Shown piece after piece: positions 5,569 through 5,798 of a DNA stretch of 5,798 nt. Origin of the DNA: an uncultured Eubacteriales bacterium. Its GTDB lineage: Bacteria > Bacillota_A > Clostridia > Christensenellales > Aristaeellaceae. The notes beneath the pieces are model-generated. The model was not told where the DNA came from and ran no database searches. It worked only from the letters and a program-made list of their open reading frames with translations. The stretch spans positions 1 through 5,798 of the forward strand of contig CACXEB010000175.1 in assembly GCA_902766515.1 (NCBI GenBank), written 5' to 3'. The position numbers and the translations under genes were made by a program. Each line of letters starts with the position of its first letter. Within the stretch, counting starts at the first letter, position 1.

Positions 5569-5798
5569 CGCCTGTCTGTTCAGGCGCGGGAGGCCGCAGG
5601 CTGAACCGTCGTGTCCATCAGCCGTCCAGCTTCAATGCCCAGCGGCGTACCAACCTGTCCTCTGCGGCACGGAATCCCGGAGTCCGCCGGTTCACCCGGC
5701 GGATGAGGCCGAAGGCCGAAACCCGTAGGGCGATGGGATGGGAGTGCCGCAGAGGACGTGACGAGGGGAGCCGCGAGGGGGCACACCCTCGCGTACAA
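5569..5798 (+). mobile_element. Possible left end of an IscB/IsrB (OMEGA) element, truncated by window edge
   Basis: Downstream of the aldolase there is no coding sequence with family character, but a chain of hairpins leads into the omega-RNA-like fold at 5640-5795. In IscB/IsrB elements the guide RNA lies just upstream of the nuclease gene, at the transposon's left end, and its 5' guide comes from flanking host DNA. The nuclease gene would then begin just beyond base 5798. The left boundary cannot be fixed: it lies somewhere between the aldolase stop and about 5640. 5569 is the start of the first clear hairpin (6-bp stem 5569-5574 with 5581-5586), and a second is 5599-5604 with 5618-5623. 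No transposase, nuclease or target duplication is visible, so this call depends on the RNA. Confidence 0.45.
5640..5795 (+). ncRNA. HEARO/omega-RNA-like structured RNA of an IscB/IsrB system
   Basis: The fold is compact. A perfect 14-bp basal stem pairs 5657-5670 with 5744-5757. Inside it, ATCCC 5674-5678 pairs with GGGAT 5735-5739, enclosing three hairpins: 5683-5690 with 5696-5703 (8 bp), 5707-5710 with 5714-5717 (GGCC-GAA-GGCC) and a small 5722-5724 with 5728-5730. A closing 8-bp hairpin pairs 5772-5779 with 5786-5793 and is followed by TACAA. From memory, the omega-RNA of OgeuIscB has a similar order: a GC-rich stem opening into GGAUUUCCC/AGUCC, an internal GCGGAUG, the stem's return strand, then a terminal hairpin followed by UUUUACAA just before the nuclease ribosome-binding site. 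HEARO RNAs average about 150 bases and precede HNH nucleases. This RNA would bind an IscB or IsrB protein and guide DNA cleavage or nicking. Additional 5' hairpins and the guide may extend the transcript leftward. Another structured RNA, such as an intron domain, is the main alternative. Confidence 0.6.

Noticed and set aside
5580..5798. Minus-strand 72-codon frame at the right edge
   Set aside because: It is antisense to the structured RNA; its uninterrupted frame is explained by GC-rich stems and it has no recognisable protein motif.
5532..5798. Group II intron or reverse-transcriptase-linked RNA
   Set aside because: I see no domain V-like hairpin with the AGC catalytic triad pattern and no GUGYG-type 5' end leading the fold. 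The stem order fits an omega-RNA better, though this was judged by eye.

Overview
The window is GC-rich and gene-dense. Its ribosome-binding sites are strong and AGGAGG-like, its promoters are sigma-A type, and it carries secreted proteins without periplasmic features. The aldolase resembles the Firmicutes class II enzyme. This suggests a high-GC anaerobic Clostridia-type Firmicute from gut or rumen. That placement is inference from sequence style; no taxonomic marker is present.

Layout, left to right. (1) Positions 1-1447 hold the 3' end of a tldD-type metalloprotease gene and a complete, tightly coupled tldE (pmbA)-type partner, closed by a strong intrinsic terminator (1452-1500). (2) Converging on it, 1507-1803 (minus) encodes a 98-residue peptide. 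Its N-terminal part matches the double-glycine leader consensus position by position, and it is followed by a cationic, cysteine-free, glycine-rich 63-residue tail. It looks like a bacteriocin or RiPP-type precursor. A terminator-like perfect dyad (1909-1946) lies upstream of it. (3) A near-consensus promoter (1977-2005) drives an exported TlpA/ResA-like thioredoxin (2059-2838) with a WCGPC active site and an extra beta-rich C-terminal domain. (4) After a long hairpin (2889-2926), an exported alpha/beta-hydrolase esterase lies on the minus strand (2945-4231). (5) A 427-base intergenic stretch (4232-4658) ends in an extended -10 promoter for a class II fructose-bisphosphate aldolase (4659-5531). 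(6) From shortly after the aldolase stop to the window edge there is no coding sequence. Instead there is a compact multi-branched RNA fold (about 5640-5795) that looks like the HEARO/omega-RNA found upstream of IscB/IsrB RNA-guided nucleases.

How the parts relate. TldD and TldE form a heterodimeric protease that in other bacteria trims ribosomal peptides such as microcin B17. A double-glycine precursor next to the pair is therefore suggestive, but the two are convergent and no exporter or modification enzyme is visible. The thioredoxin and esterase are exported proteins with their own transcription units. The omega-RNA-like end is probably the left part of a transposon-derived element whose nuclease gene would begin just beyond base 5798. 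The two points most worth following are this RNA and the leader-bearing peptide.
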